64,000 nt of DNA from Pseudescherichia sp031979925 (GCF_031979925.1 NZ_DALZFB010000005.1:248001-312000); one strand, 5' to 3'. Counted from the first letter of the stretch, positions 43,974 through 53,222 are shown. The notes: a model not told the origin generated them from the letters alone. Numbers and translations: made by a program.

Positions 43974-43989
43974 TGTGAAGCGTCTTACA
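43974..43989 (-). promoter_or_regulatory. Candidate CRP site upstream of the GPH-GH43 operon
   Basis: TGTGA-AGCGTC-TTACA matches the CRP half-site pattern TGTGA-N6-TCACA at nine of ten positions and is flanked by AATT and ATTT. It is centred about 114 bases upstream of the symporter start, compatible with class I activation. Catabolite control would suit a pentoside operon. The promoter itself was not placed with confidence. Confidence 0.55.
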
Positions 43990-43998
43990 ATTTCATAT

Positions 43999-44033
43999 CT
44001 GCCCTGCCTCCCTGGATCCAGGAGGCAGGGCAG
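43999..44033 (-). terminator. Long hairpin after aroP
   Basis: A 16-bp stem with one bulged C (arms 43999-44015 and 44018-44033) begins ten bases after the aroP stop on the minus strand. There is no clean T run, but its stability and position suggest the aroP transcript end. It could also insulate the pentoside operon from aroP read-through. Confidence 0.6.
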
Positions 44034-44042
44034 AGCGCAAGG

Positions 44043-45419
44043 TTAATGGGCCTTAATCGGCTTTCCTGCCTTTTGCTGCTTAATAAAGTAACCCACAGCG
44101 AGGATCGCCACCCAGACCGGGATCAGCCAGACGGAGATCGCCATGCCAGGGGTAATCGCCATAATCACCAGTACTGCTGCCATAAACAGCAGGCAGATCC
44201 AGTTCCCCAATGGGTAGAAAAGGGCCGGGAAGCGCGTTTTCACGCCCTGCTTATCCTTCGCCCGGCGGAACTTCATATGCGCCAGGCTGATCATCGCCCA
44301 GTTGATCACCAGCGCAGAGACCACCAGTGCCATCAGCAGGCCAAAGGCTTCGCCCGGGGCCAGGTAGTTGATCAGCACGCACAGGGCGGTGAAGAAAGCG
44401 GAGGTAAGAATGGTTGCCACCGGGACGCCGCGCTTATCGACTTTGGTCAGCGCTTTCGGGGCGTTACCCTGCTTCGCCAGGCCGAACAGCATCCGACTGT
44501 TGCAGTAGACGCAGCTGTTATAGACCGACAGCGCAGCAGTCAGCACCACCACGTTAAGGGCGTTAGCAACAAAGGTATCTCCCAGCTCGTGGAAGATCAG
44601 CACGAACGGGCTGGTGTCGGCGGTTACGCGCGTCCACGGCAGCAGCGAGAGCAGCACCGCCAGTGAGCCGATGTAGAAGATCAGGATTCGGTAGATAACC
44701 TGGTTAGTGGCTTTAGGAATGCTCACTTCCGGGTTATCCGCCTCGGCGGCGGTGATCCCCACCAGTTCAAGCCCCCCGAAGGAGAACATGATGATAGCCA
44801 TCATCATCACCAGGCCTGTAAAGCCGTGGGGCAGGAAGCCGCCCTGTTCCCAGAGGTTGCGCACGGTGGCCTGTGGGCCTGCGCTATCGCTAAACAGCAG
44901 CCAGCCGCCGAAGAGGATCATCGCAACCACGGCAATAACTTTAATAATGGCGAACCAGAACTCCATCTCCCCAAACACTTTAACGTTGGTGAGGTTGATG
45001 GCATTGATGATCACAAAGAAGGCCGCCGCTGATACCCAGGTAGGGATCTCCGGCCACCAGAACTGGATATATTTCCCGACGGCGGTCAGCTCAGCCATTG
45101 CGACCAGCACGTAGAGCACCCAGTAGTTCCAGCCGGAGGCGAAGCCGGCAAACCCGCCCCAGTATTTGTAGGCGAAGTGGCTAAACGATCCGGCGACCGG
45201 CTCCTCAACCACCATTTCGCCCAGCTGGCGCATAATTAAGAACGCAATAAAACCGGCAATGGCATAGCCGAGAATAATCCCCGGCCCTGCGGACTGAATG
45301 ACTGACGCGCTGCCCAGAAACAGGCCAGTCCCGATAGCACCACCCAGCGCAATCAGCTGAATGTGGCGGTTTTTAAGGCCGCGCTTCAGCGTTTCACCGT
45401 GCTGTTGACCTTCCATCAT
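44043..45419 (-). CDS. aroP: Aromatic amino acid permease AroP
   Basis: AroP is the general proton-coupled importer of phenylalanine, tyrosine and tryptophan. The 458-residue APC-family protein has twelve predicted helices. The start MMEGQQHGETLKRGLKNRHIQLIALGGAIGTGLFLG holds the APC substrate-backbone-binding GAIGTGLF motif, and EEPVAGSFSHFAYKYWGG and the SFGGLELVGITAAEADNPE block follow. It is closely similar to E. coli AroP (one residue longer). It is divergent from pdhR across a 544-base gap. Confidence 0.96.
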   Translation of the reverse strand: MMEGQQHGETLKRGLKNRHIQLIALGGAIGTGLFLGSASVIQSAGPGIILGYAIAGFIAFLIMRQLGEMVVEEPVAGSFSHFAYKYWGGFAGFASGWNYWVLYVLVAMAELTAVGKYIQFWWPEIPTWVSAAAFFVIINAINLTNVKVFGEMEFWFAIIKVIAVVAMILFGGWLLFSDSAGPQATVRNLWEQGGFLPHGFTGLVMMMAIIMFSFGGLELVGITAAEADNPEVSIPKATNQVIYRILIFYIGSLAVLLSLLPWTRVTADTSPFVLIFHELGDTFVANALNVVVLTAALSVYNSCVYCNSRMLFGLAKQGNAPKALTKVDKRGVPVATILTSAFFTALCVLINYLAPGEAFGLLMALVVSALVINWAMISLAHMKFRRAKDKQGVKTRFPALFYPLGNWICLLFMAAVLVIMAITPGMAISVWLIPVWVAILAVGYFIKQQKAGKPIKAH

Positions 45420-45483
45420 GAAACCTCATATGTGGTTATTTTGTGTACGCTGTTGTGTGCGTGTACGGATAAAATTCCATTTT

Positions 45484-45501
45484 TGTATTTATAGGTTTAC
45501 G
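45484..45501 (-). promoter_or_regulatory. Candidate TyrR box upstream of aroP
   Basis: TGTATT-N6-TTTACG resembles the TyrR box TGTAAA-N6-TTTACA, keeping the critical TGTA and TTTAC bases. It lies 65-82 bases upstream of the aroP start, where E. coli aroP is repressed by TyrR. I found only one convincing box, whereas E. coli has two. Confidence 0.5.
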
Positions 45502-45914
45502 TAGGTTGGATCCGAAATATCAGCCCATGCCTTTCGTAAGGCTCAGAATAGTGATAAGCGCGAGGGAATGCACCTGCTTTATGCAGGGGCGGCAGCGAGT
45601 TGGATGAAAAGAAAACATTTGTAAAGAGTCGCCACATACCCCCAGCTACCCCCAAAACAGCCCTTTCAAATAAATAAGCACTATATCTGAGTAAATAAGC
45701 AAAATATTGCCCACTGAATCGGTTCAATAACTGATGTTCAGGTTTCAAGGAGGTTAAATCTGCTCCTTAAGGGGTAACGGTATCTTTTGGGCAAAGTTAC
45801 ATTCCTGAAACGTCATTTCTGTAATGTTGTTAAAATGTGCAGGGTTCCCTGATTTCAATCAAAACCTGTATGGACAGAAGGTGAATACTTTGTTACTTTA
45901 GCGCTAAGAACATG
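45502..45914. other. aroP-pdhR intergenic region, no gene
   Basis: About 410 bases, moderately AT-rich, without a supported gene. An 83-codon minus-strand frame (45497-45748) starts at TTG with no ribosome site and is rejected. A possible pdhR promoter is TTGTTA (45890-45895), 17 bases before TGAAAT (45913-45918), so the PdhR operator would overlap its -10. Confidence 0.5.
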
Positions 45915-45933
45915 AAATTGGTAAGACCAATTT
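45915..45933 (+). promoter_or_regulatory. PdhR operator upstream of pdhR
   Basis: AAATTGGT-AAG-ACCAATTT is a perfect 8-bp dyad and matches the known PdhR site (ATTGGTNNNACCAAT core). It lies 31 bases before the pdhR start, overlapping the presumed -10, so pyruvate-responsive autorepression of pdhR-aceEF-lpd is expected. Confidence 0.92.
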
Positions 45934-45963
45934 ACTCCGGGCTAATGGCAGAGACAGGGAATA

Positions 45964-46728
45964 ATGGCCTACAGCAAAATCCGCCAACCAAAACTATCCG
46001 ATGTGATTGAGCAGCAGCTGGAGTTCTTGATCCTTGAGGGGACATTGCGCCCCGGTGAAAAACTTCCACCCGAACGCGAGCTGGCTAAGCAGTTCGACGT
46101 TTCCCGTCCTTCGCTCCGTGAGGCGATTCAACGTCTCGAAGCCAAGGGCTTGCTGCTTCGTCGCCAGGGCGGCGGAACCTTTGTCCAGAACAGCCTGTGG
46201 CAGAGCTTTAGCGACCCGCTGGTCGAACTGCTCTCCGATCATCCTGAATCCCAATTTGACCTGCTTGAGACGCGCCACGCGCTGGAAGGTATTGCCGCCT
46301 ATTACGCGGCGCTACGCGGCACCGATGAAGACCGGGTGCGTATCCGCGAACTGCACCACGCCATCGAGCTGGCGCAGGAGTCAGGGGATCTCGATGCCGA
46401 ATCCAGCGCGGTGGTCCAGTATCAAATTGCTGTCACCGAAGCGGCACACAATGTAGTGCTGCTGCATCTGCTACGCTGCATGGAGCCGATGCTAGCCCAG
46501 AACGTTCGCCAGAATTTTGAATTGCTCTATGCCCGCAGGGAGATGCTCCCGCTGGTAAGCAAACATCGCACCAGTGTTTTTGAGGCGATTATTGCCAGGG
46601 AGCCGGAGCAGGCGCGTGAAGCGTCGCACCGTCACCTGGCATTTATTGAGGAGATATTGCTGGATCGCAGCCGTGAGCAGAGCCGTCGGGAACGCTCAAT
46701 GCGCAGGCTTCAGCAACGAAAGGACTAG
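45964..46728 (+). CDS. pdhR: Pyruvate-sensing repressor PdhR
   Basis: PdhR is a GntR/FadR-subfamily repressor of the pyruvate dehydrogenase operon, released by pyruvate. The 254 residues equal the E. coli length. The winged helix-turn-helix lies at about residues 9-75 (LSDVIEQQLEFLILEG, LPPERELAKQFDVSRPSLREAI, GGGTFV), followed by the all-helical FCD effector domain. It is the first gene of the operon, its operator is at 45915-45933, and aceE follows after 119 bases. Confidence 0.98.
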   Translation: MAYSKIRQPKLSDVIEQQLEFLILEGTLRPGEKLPPERELAKQFDVSRPSLREAIQRLEAKGLLLRRQGGGTFVQNSLWQSFSDPLVELLSDHPESQFDLLETRHALEGIAAYYAALRGTDEDRVRIRELHHAIELAQESGDLDAESSAVVQYQIAVTEAAHNVVLLHLLRCMEPMLAQNVRQNFELLYARREMLPLVSKHRTSVFEAIIAREPEQAREASHRHLAFIEEILLDRSREQSRRERSMRRLQQRKD

Positions 46729-46847
46729 CGTGGTTAGTTAACGCGCGGCAACTAACGCAGAACCTGTCTTATTGTGCTTTTTCACAAAAGCATAATGGGA
46801 CAGGTTCCAGACAAATCAACGTACTCAGATAGATAAGGAATACCCCC

Positions 46848-49511
46848 ATGTCAGAACGTCTCCAAAATGACGTGGATCCGATCGAAACTCGCGACTGGCA
46901 ACAGGCGATCGAATCGGTCATCCGTGAAGAAGGTGTTGAGCGCGCTCAGTATCTAATTGAACAGATGCTTTCTGAAGCCCGCAAAGGCGGCGTGAAAGTA
47001 GCTGCAGGTGCAGGGGCTAACAACTACGTAAACACGATTGCCGTTGAAGACGAACCGGAATACCCGGGCAATCTGGATCTGGAACGCCGCATTCGTTCTG
47101 CAATCCGCTGGAACGCCATCATGACCGTTCTGCGTGCGTCCAAAAAAGATCTGGAGCTGGGCGGCCACATGGCGTCCTTCCAGTCTTCTGCAACCGTTTA
47201 TGAAGTGTGCTTCAACCACTTCTTCCGCGCGCGCACCGAGAAAGACGGCGGCGACCTGGTATACTTCCAGGGCCATATCTCTCCGGGCGTCTACGCACGT
47301 GCCTTCCTGGAAGGTCGTCTGACTGAAGAGCAGATGAACAACTTCCGTCAGGAAGTGCATGGCAACGGCCTCTCCTCTTACCCGCACCCAAAACTGATGC
47401 CGGAATTCTGGCAGTTCCCGACCGTATCTATGGGTCTGGGTCCGATCGGTGCGATCTACCAGGCTAAATTCCTGAAATATCTGGAACACCGTGGCCTGAA
47501 AGATACCTCTGAACAGACCGTTTACGCCTTCCTGGGCGACGGCGAGATGGATGAGCCAGAATCTAAAGGCGCAATCACCATCGCCACCCGTGAGAAGCTG
47601 GACAACCTGTGCTTCATCATCAACTGTAACCTGCAGCGTCTGGATGGTCCGGTAACCGGCAACGGCAAGATCATCAACGAACTGGAAGGCATCTTCGCAG
47701 GTGCTGGCTGGAACGTAATCAAGGTGATGTGGGGCGGTCGTTGGGATGAGCTGCTGCGTAAAGACACCAGCGGTAAACTGATCCAGCTGATGAACGAAAC
47801 CGTTGACGGCGACTATCAGACCTTCAAATCCCGCGACGGCGCTTACGTTCGCGAGCACTTCTTCGGTAAATACCCGGAGACCGCAGCGCTGGTTGCCGAC
47901 TGGACTGACGAGCAGATCTGGGCCCTGAACCGCGGTGGTCACGATCCGAAGAAAGTCTACGCTGCACTGAAAAAAGCACGCGAAACCAAAGGTAAAGCGA
48001 CTGTAATCCTGGCCCACACCGTTAAAGGTTACGGCATGGGTGATACCGCCGAAGGTAAAAACATCGCTCACCAGGTTAAGAAAATGAACATGGACGGCGT
48101 GCGCTATATCCGCGACCGTTTCAACGTTCCTGTGACCGACGAGCAGGTTGAAAACCTCTCTTACATCACCTTCCCGGAAGGTTCTGAAGAGCACACCTAC
48201 CTGCACGCCCAGCGTCAGAAGCTGAACGGCTACCTGCCGTCCCGCCAGCCTAACTTCAGCGAGAAGCTGGAGCTGCCTGCGCTGGAAGACTTCAAATCGC
48301 TGCTGGAAGAGCAGAACAAAGAGATCTCTACCACTATCGCTTTCGTTCGTGCCCTGAACGTGATGCTGAAGAACAAGTCGATCAAAGATCGTCTGGTTCC
48401 GATCATCGCTGACGAAGCGCGTACCTTCGGTATGGAAGGTCTGTTCCGTCAGATCGGTATCTACAGCCCGAACGGCCAGCAGTACACCCCGCAGGACCGT
48501 GAGCAGGTTGCGTACTACAAAGAAGACGAGAAAGGTCAGATCTTGCAGGAAGGCATCAACGAGCTGGGCGCAGGTTCCTCCTGGCTGGCTGCGGCGACCT
48601 CCTACAGCACCAACAATCTGCCGATGATCCCGTTCTACATCTACTACTCCATGTTCGGTTTCCAGCGTATCGGCGACCTGTGCTGGGCAGCAGGTGACCA
48701 GCAGGCACGCGGCTTCCTGATCGGTGGTACTTCCGGTCGTACGACGCTGAACGGCGAAGGTCTGCAGCACGAAGATGGCCACAGCCACATTCAGTCGCTG
48801 ACTATCCCGAACTGTATCTCCTACGATCCGTCCTACGCTTACGAAGTTGCTGTCATCATGCATGACGGTCTGCAGCGTATGTACGGCGAAGCGCAAGAGA
48901 ACATTTACTACTACATCACTACGCTGAACGAAAACTACCACATGCCGGCTATGCCGCAGGGTGCAGAGGAAGGTATCCGTAAAGGTATCTACAAACTCGA
49001 AACCGTTGAGGGCGCGAAAGGTAAAGTTCAGCTGCTGGGCTCCGGCTCTATCCTGCGTCACGTTCGTGAAGCAGCGCAGATCCTGGCCAACGACTACGGC
49101 ATCGGCTCTGATGTTTACAGCGTAACCTCCTTCACCGAGCTTGCTCGTGACGGTCAGGACTGTGAGCGTTGGAACATGCTGCACCCGATGGAAACCCCGC
49201 GCGTGCCGTACATCGCTCAGGTGATGAACGATGCACCGGCAGTGGCATCCACTGACTATATGAAACTGTTCGCCGAGCAGGTTCGTACTTATGTACCGGC
49301 TGATGATTACCGCGTACTGGGTACCGACGGTTTCGGTCGCTCTGACAGCCGTGAAAACCTGCGTCACCACTTCGAAGTGGATGCATCTTACGTGGTTGTA
49401 GCAGCGCTGGGCGAACTGGCTAAACGTGGCGACATCGATAAGAAAGTGGTAGCGGAAGCCATCACCAAGTTCAACATCGATGCAGATAAAGTTAACCCGC
49501 GTCTGGCATAA
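46848..49511 (+). CDS. aceE: Pyruvate dehydrogenase E1 component AceE
   Basis: AceE is the homodimeric thiamine diphosphate E1 subunit that decarboxylates pyruvate and acetylates the lipoyl groups of AceF. The 887 residues equal the E. coli length. The ThDP/Mg motif GDGEMDEPESKGAI lies near residue 230, and the active-site GLQHEDGHSHIQ is near 638. An AAGGAA ribosome site precedes the ATG. It shows very strong codon bias, which creates an 805-codon open frame on the opposite strand that is not a gene. Confidence 0.99.
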   Translation: MSERLQNDVDPIETRDWQQAIESVIREEGVERAQYLIEQMLSEARKGGVKVAAGAGANNYVNTIAVEDEPEYPGNLDLERRIRSAIRWNAIMTVLRASKKDLELGGHMASFQSSATVYEVCFNHFFRARTEKDGGDLVYFQGHISPGVYARAFLEGRLTEEQMNNFRQEVHGNGLSSYPHPKLMPEFWQFPTVSMGLGPIGAIYQAKFLKYLEHRGLKDTSEQTVYAFLGDGEMDEPESKGAITIATREKLDNLCFIINCNLQRLDGPVTGNGKIINELEGIFAGAGWNVIKVMWGGRWDELLRKDTSGKLIQLMNETVDGDYQTFKSRDGAYVREHFFGKYPETAALVADWTDEQIWALNRGGHDPKKVYAALKKARETKGKATVILAHTVKGYGMGDTAEGKNIAHQVKKMNMDGVRYIRDRFNVPVTDEQVENLSYITFPEGSEEHTYLHAQRQKLNGYLPSRQPNFSEKLELPALEDFKSLLEEQNKEISTTIAFVRALNVMLKNKSIKDRLVPIIADEARTFGMEGLFRQIGIYSPNGQQYTPQDREQVAYYKEDEKGQILQEGINELGAGSSWLAAATSYSTNNLPMIPFYIYYSMFGFQRIGDLCWAAGDQQARGFLIGGTSGRTTLNGEGLQHEDGHSHIQSLTIPNCISYDPSYAYEVAVIMHDGLQRMYGEAQENIYYYITTLNENYHMPAMPQGAEEGIRKGIYKLETVEGAKGKVQLLGSGSILRHVREAAQILANDYGIGSDVYSVTSFTELARDGQDCERWNMLHPMETPRVPYIAQVMNDAPAVASTDYMKLFAEQVRTYVPADDYRVLGTDGFGRSDSRENLRHHFEVDASYVVVAALGELAKRGDIDKKVVAEAITKFNIDADKVNPRLA

Positions 49512-49525
49512 GAGGTAAAGAGATA

Positions 49526-51427
49526 ATGGCTATCGAAATCAATGTACCGGACATCGGATCGGACGAAGTAGAGATCACCGAGATTCTGGTCAACGTGGGC
49601 GACAAAGTTGAAGCTGAGCAGTCGCTGATCGTCGTAGAGGGTGATAAAGCCTCTATGGAAGTTCCGTCTCCACAGGCTGGCGTTGTTAAAGAGATCAAAG
49701 TCTCTGTCGGCGACAAAACCGAGACCGGTAAACTGATCATGATTTTCGATTCCGCCGACGGTGCAGCAGCTGCTGCACCTGCGCAGGAAGAGAAGAAAGA
49801 AGCTGCTCCGGCTGCCGCTGCACCAGCAGCCGCTGCTAGCGCGAAAGAAGTGAACGTGCCGGACATCGGCGGTGACGAAGTTGAAGTGACCGAGATCCTG
49901 GTGAAAGTCGGCGATACCGTTACCGCTGAGCAGTCCCTGATTGTCGTAGAGGGTGATAAAGCCTCTATGGAAGTCCCGGCACCGTTCGAAGGTACCGTTA
50001 AAGAGATCAAGATCAACACCGGTGACAAAGTCTCTACCGGCTCCCTGATCATGATCTTCGACGTTGCGGGCGCTGCCCCGGCTGCCTCTGCTGCCAAACC
50101 GGAAGTGAAAGAGCAGGCTGCCGTTGCGCCAGCCGCTGCCGCTGGCGCGAAAGAAGTTCACGTGCCGGACATCGGCGGTGACGAAGTTGAAGTGACTGAA
50201 GTGATGGTGAAAGTAGGCGATAAAGTTACCGCTGAGCAGTCACTGATCACCGTAGAAGGCGACAAGGCCTCTATGGAAGTCCCGGCACCGTTCGCCGGTA
50301 CCGTTAAAGAGATCAAAATCAACACCGGCGACAAAGTCTCTACCGGCTCCCTGATCATGGTCTTCGAAGTAGAAGGCGCTGCGCCTGCTGCTGCTCCGGC
50401 CGCTGCCGCTCCGGCACCTGCTGCTGCACCGGCTCAGGCTGCTAAACCGGCTGCTGCTCCGGCTGCTAAAGCGGAAGGCAAGTCTGAGTTCGCTGAGAAC
50501 GACGCTTACGTCCACGCGACCCCGCTGATCCGCCGCCTGGCGCGCGAGTTCGGTGTGAACCTGGCGAAAGTGAAAGGCACCGGTCGTAAAGGCCGTATCC
50601 TGCGCGAAGACGTTCAGGCTTACGTGAAAGACGCCGTTAAGCGTGCTGAGTCTGCACCTGCTGCCGCTACCGGTGGTGGTCTGCCAGGCATGCTGCCGTG
50701 GCCGAAAGTGGACTTCAGCAAGTTTGGTGAAGTTGAAGAAGTGGAGCTGGGCCGTATCCAGAAGATCTCTGGTGCGAACCTGAGCCGTAACTGGGTGATG
50801 ATCCCGCACGTTACCCACTTCGACAAAACCGACATCACCGACCTGGAAGCGTTCCGTAAACAGCAGAACGCCGAAGCTGAGAAGCGTAAACTGGACGTGA
50901 AATTCACCCCGGTTGTCTTCATCATGAAGGCCGTTGCCGCTGCCCTGGAGCAGATGCCACGCTTCAACAGCTCTCTGTCCGAAGATGCACAGCGTCTGAC
51001 GCTGAAGAAATACATCAACATCGGCGTTGCGGTTGATACCCCGAACGGTCTGGTTGTTCCGGTCTTCAAAGACGTGAACAAGAAGAGCGTTACCGAGCTG
51101 TCTCGCGAGCTGACCGTGATCTCCAAGAAAGCGCGTGATGGCAAGCTGACCGCTGGCGAAATGCAGGGCGGCTGCTTCACCATCTCCAGCATCGGCGGCC
51201 TGGGCACCACCCACTTCGCGCCGATCGTTAACGCGCCGGAAGTGGCTATCCTGGGCGTCTCCAAGTCCGCGATGGAGCCGGTCTGGAACGGGAAAGAGTT
51301 CGTACCGCGTCTGATGATGCCGATCTCTCTCTCCTTCGACCACCGCGTGATCGACGGTGCTGATGGTGCGCGTTTCATTACCATCATCAACAACATGCTG
51401 AGCGACATTCGCCGCCTGGTGATGTAA
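49526..51427 (+). CDS. aceF: Dihydrolipoamide acetyltransferase AceF (E2, three lipoyl domains)
   Basis: AceF forms the 24-mer core of the complex and transfers acetyl groups to CoA. The 633 residues comprise three lipoyl domains with the lipoylated lysine in EGDKASMEV at residues 41, 145 and 247, joined by Ala/Pro-rich linkers. A peripheral-subunit-binding domain follows (HATPLIRRLAREFGVNL, near 331) and then the catalytic domain with SFDHRVIDGAD near residue 607. It is about three residues longer than in E. coli, in the linkers. Lipoyl domains 2 and 3 are nearly identical at DNA level. It follows aceE by 14 bases. Confidence 0.98.
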   Translation: MAIEINVPDIGSDEVEITEILVNVGDKVEAEQSLIVVEGDKASMEVPSPQAGVVKEIKVSVGDKTETGKLIMIFDSADGAAAAAPAQEEKKEAAPAAAAPAAAASAKEVNVPDIGGDEVEVTEILVKVGDTVTAEQSLIVVEGDKASMEVPAPFEGTVKEIKINTGDKVSTGSLIMIFDVAGAAPAASAAKPEVKEQAAVAPAAAAGAKEVHVPDIGGDEVEVTEVMVKVGDKVTAEQSLITVEGDKASMEVPAPFAGTVKEIKINTGDKVSTGSLIMVFEVEGAAPAAAPAAAAPAPAAAPAQAAKPAAAPAAKAEGKSEFAENDAYVHATPLIRRLAREFGVNLAKVKGTGRKGRILREDVQAYVKDAVKRAESAPAAATGGGLPGMLPWPKVDFSKFGEVEEVELGRIQKISGANLSRNWVMIPHVTHFDKTDITDLEAFRKQQNAEAEKRKLDVKFTPVVFIMKAVAAALEQMPRFNSSLSEDAQRLTLKKYINIGVAVDTPNGLVVPVFKDVNKKSVTELSRELTVISKKARDGKLTAGEMQGGCFTISSIGGLGTTHFAPIVNAPEVAILGVSKSAMEPVWNGKEFVPRLMMPISLSFDHRVIDGADGARFITIINNMLSDIRRLVM

Positions 51428-51430
51428 TCG

Positions 51431-51458
51431 AAAAGCCGGCCACTCGGCCGGCTTTTTT
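51431..51458 (+). terminator. Terminator between aceF and lpd
   Basis: A perfect 11-bp stem (51431-51441 with 51446-51456) and a 4-nt loop end in a T run, three bases after the aceF stop. lpd downstream therefore also needs its own promoter, fitting its shared use by the 2-oxoglutarate dehydrogenase and glycine cleavage complexes. Confidence 0.9.
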
Positions 51459-51527
51459 CTGATAACCTCATGGAGTTTGTGAGGTTATTGGCGAAAGCGA
51501 TAATTCGTGAGCCGTTTGTTGTTTCAT

Positions 51528-51541
51528 AATTGTTAACAATT
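51528..51541 (+). promoter_or_regulatory. Palindrome in the lpd promoter region
   Basis: AATTGTTAACAATT is a perfect 14-bp palindrome about 62 bases before lpd, followed by TTGTAAAC. A GTTAAC-type sequence is compatible with ArcA binding, and lpd is ArcA-controlled in E. coli, but the site is not proven here. The aceF-lpd gap is 175 bases and contains no gene. Confidence 0.45.
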
Positions 51542-51602
51542 TTGTAAACTGCGAGCGGATAGAACGACCCGGTGGACGACGGGTATAAATCAAGAGGTCA
51601 TG

Positions 51603-53027
51603 ATGAGCACAGAAATCAAAACTCAGGTCGTAGTACTTGGGGCAGGCCCGGCAGGTTATTCCGCAGCGTTTCGTGCAGCGGATTTAGGTCTGGAAACCGT
51701 CATCGTAGAACGTTACAGCACCCTCGGTGGTGTTTGTCTGAACGTCGGCTGTATCCCTTCTAAGGCACTGCTGCACGTTGCAAAAGTGATCGAAGAAGCG
51801 AAAGCGCTGGCCGAGCACGGCATCGTTTTCGGCGAGCCGAAAACCGACATCGATAAGATCCGTACCTGGAAAGAAAAAGTCATCAACCAGCTGACCGGCG
51901 GTCTGGCTGGCATGGCAAAAGGCCGTAAAGTTAAAGTTGTTAACGGCCTGGGCAAATTCACCGGCGCGAACACCCTGGAAGTAGAGGGCGAAAACGGCAA
52001 AACCGTGATCAACTTCGACAACGCGATCATCGCAGCAGGCTCCCGTCCGATCGAACTGCCGTTCATTCCGCATGAAGATCCGCGCGTGTGGGACTCCACC
52101 GATGCGCTGGAGCTGAAAGAAGTGCCGAAGCGTCTGCTGGTTATGGGCGGCGGCATCATCGGTCTGGAAATGGGTACCGTGTACCATGCGCTGGGTTCAG
52201 AGATCGACGTGGTTGAGATGTTCGACCAGGTTATCCCGGCCGCTGACAAAGATATCGTTAAAGTCTTCACCAAACGCATCAGCAAGAAGTTCAACCTGAT
52301 GCTGGAAACCAAAGTGACCGCCGTTGAAGCGAAAGAAGACGGCATCTACGTTTCCATGGAAGGCAAAAAAGCCCCGGCTGAAGCGCAGCGTTACGACGCG
52401 GTGCTGGTCGCTATCGGCCGCGTGCCGAACGGTAAAAACCTCGACGCAGGCAAAGCTGGCGTGGAAGTGGACGACCGTGGTTTCATCCGCGTTGACAAAC
52501 AGCTGCGCACCAACGTACCGCACATCTTTGCCATCGGCGATATCGTCGGTCAGCCGATGCTGGCGCACAAAGGTGTTCACGAAGGTCACGTTGCCGCTGA
52601 AGTTATCGCCGGCATGAAACACTACTTCGATCCGAAAGTGATCCCGTCTATCGCCTACACCGAGCCAGAAGTTGCCTGGGTTGGCCTGACCGAGAAAGAA
52701 GCGAAAGAGAAAGGCATCAGCTACGAAACCGCCACCTTCCCGTGGGCTGCTTCTGGCCGTGCTATCGCTTCCGACTGCGCAGACGGTATGACCAAGCTGA
52801 TCTTCGACAAAGAGACTCACCGCGTTATCGGTGGTGCGATTGTCGGTACTAACGGCGGCGAGCTGCTGGGTGAGATCGGTCTGGCTATCGAAATGGGCTG
52901 TGACGCGGAAGATATCGCGCTCACCATCCATGCGCACCCGACCCTGCACGAATCCGTGGGTCTGGCGGCAGAAGTGTTCGAAGGTAGCATCACCGACCTG
53001 CCGAACGCGAAAGCCAAGAAGAAATAA
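51603..53027 (+). CDS. lpd: Dihydrolipoamide dehydrogenase Lpd (E3)
   Basis: Lpd reoxidises the lipoyl groups of the pyruvate and 2-oxoglutarate dehydrogenase complexes and the glycine cleavage system, using FAD and NAD+. The 474 residues match E. coli. The FAD fold begins VVVLGAGPAGYSAAFRAADLG, the redox disulfide is Cys45/Cys50 in GGVCLNVGCIPSK, the NAD fold is MGGGIIGLEMGTVY near 180, and the catalytic His-Glu pair lies in HAHPTLHES near 444. Two ATG codons are adjacent (51600 and 51603); I chose the second by family length. Confidence 0.98.
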   Translation: MSTEIKTQVVVLGAGPAGYSAAFRAADLGLETVIVERYSTLGGVCLNVGCIPSKALLHVAKVIEEAKALAEHGIVFGEPKTDIDKIRTWKEKVINQLTGGLAGMAKGRKVKVVNGLGKFTGANTLEVEGENGKTVINFDNAIIAAGSRPIELPFIPHEDPRVWDSTDALELKEVPKRLLVMGGGIIGLEMGTVYHALGSEIDVVEMFDQVIPAADKDIVKVFTKRISKKFNLMLETKVTAVEAKEDGIYVSMEGKKAPAEAQRYDAVLVAIGRVPNGKNLDAGKAGVEVDDRGFIRVDKQLRTNVPHIFAIGDIVGQPMLAHKGVHEGHVAAEVIAGMKHYFDPKVIPSIAYTEPEVAWVGLTEKEAKEKGISYETATFPWAASGRAIASDCADGMTKLIFDKETHRVIGGAIVGTNGGELLGEIGLAIEMGCDAEDIALTIHAHPTLHESVGLAAEVFEGSITDLPNAKAKKK

Positions 53028-53044
53028 GTTTCTTAATGCTTGCT

Positions 53045-53071
53045 AAACGCCTCTCCTGAGGCGTTTTTTTT
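53045..53071 (+). terminator. Rho-independent terminator of lpd
   Basis: A perfect 9-bp stem (53045-53053 with 53058-53066) with a TCCT loop is followed by a T run, 17 bases after the lpd stop. Confidence 0.92.
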
Positions 53072-53222
53072 TGCCTTAAAACTACCCGAATTGGTAGGCA
53101 TCTCTTTGATATTTAGCCTAAATTTTTTTGCTTAGCTGCCGATACTTTTTTCACCATTGTGTGGCTACTGGCCGCGCGGTTAAGAGGTTTGCACTCTTTA
53201 CTACACGAAAAAAGGAAAACAG

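Noticed and set aside
45497..45748. 83-codon minus-strand frame in the aroP-pdhR gap
   Set aside because: It starts at TTG without a ribosome site, and the translation shows no domain, signal peptide or membrane pattern I recognise.
45890..45918. TTGTTA-17-TGAAAT as the pdhR promoter
   Set aside because: It is plausible because the PdhR operator overlaps it, but both boxes are weak, so it is only mentioned in the intergenic entry and not listed as its own feature.
46953..49370. 805-codon open frame on the minus strand opposite aceE
   Set aside because: It is a shadow of aceE, whose strong codon bias removes stop codons from the opposite strand. No family resemblance and no ribosome site.
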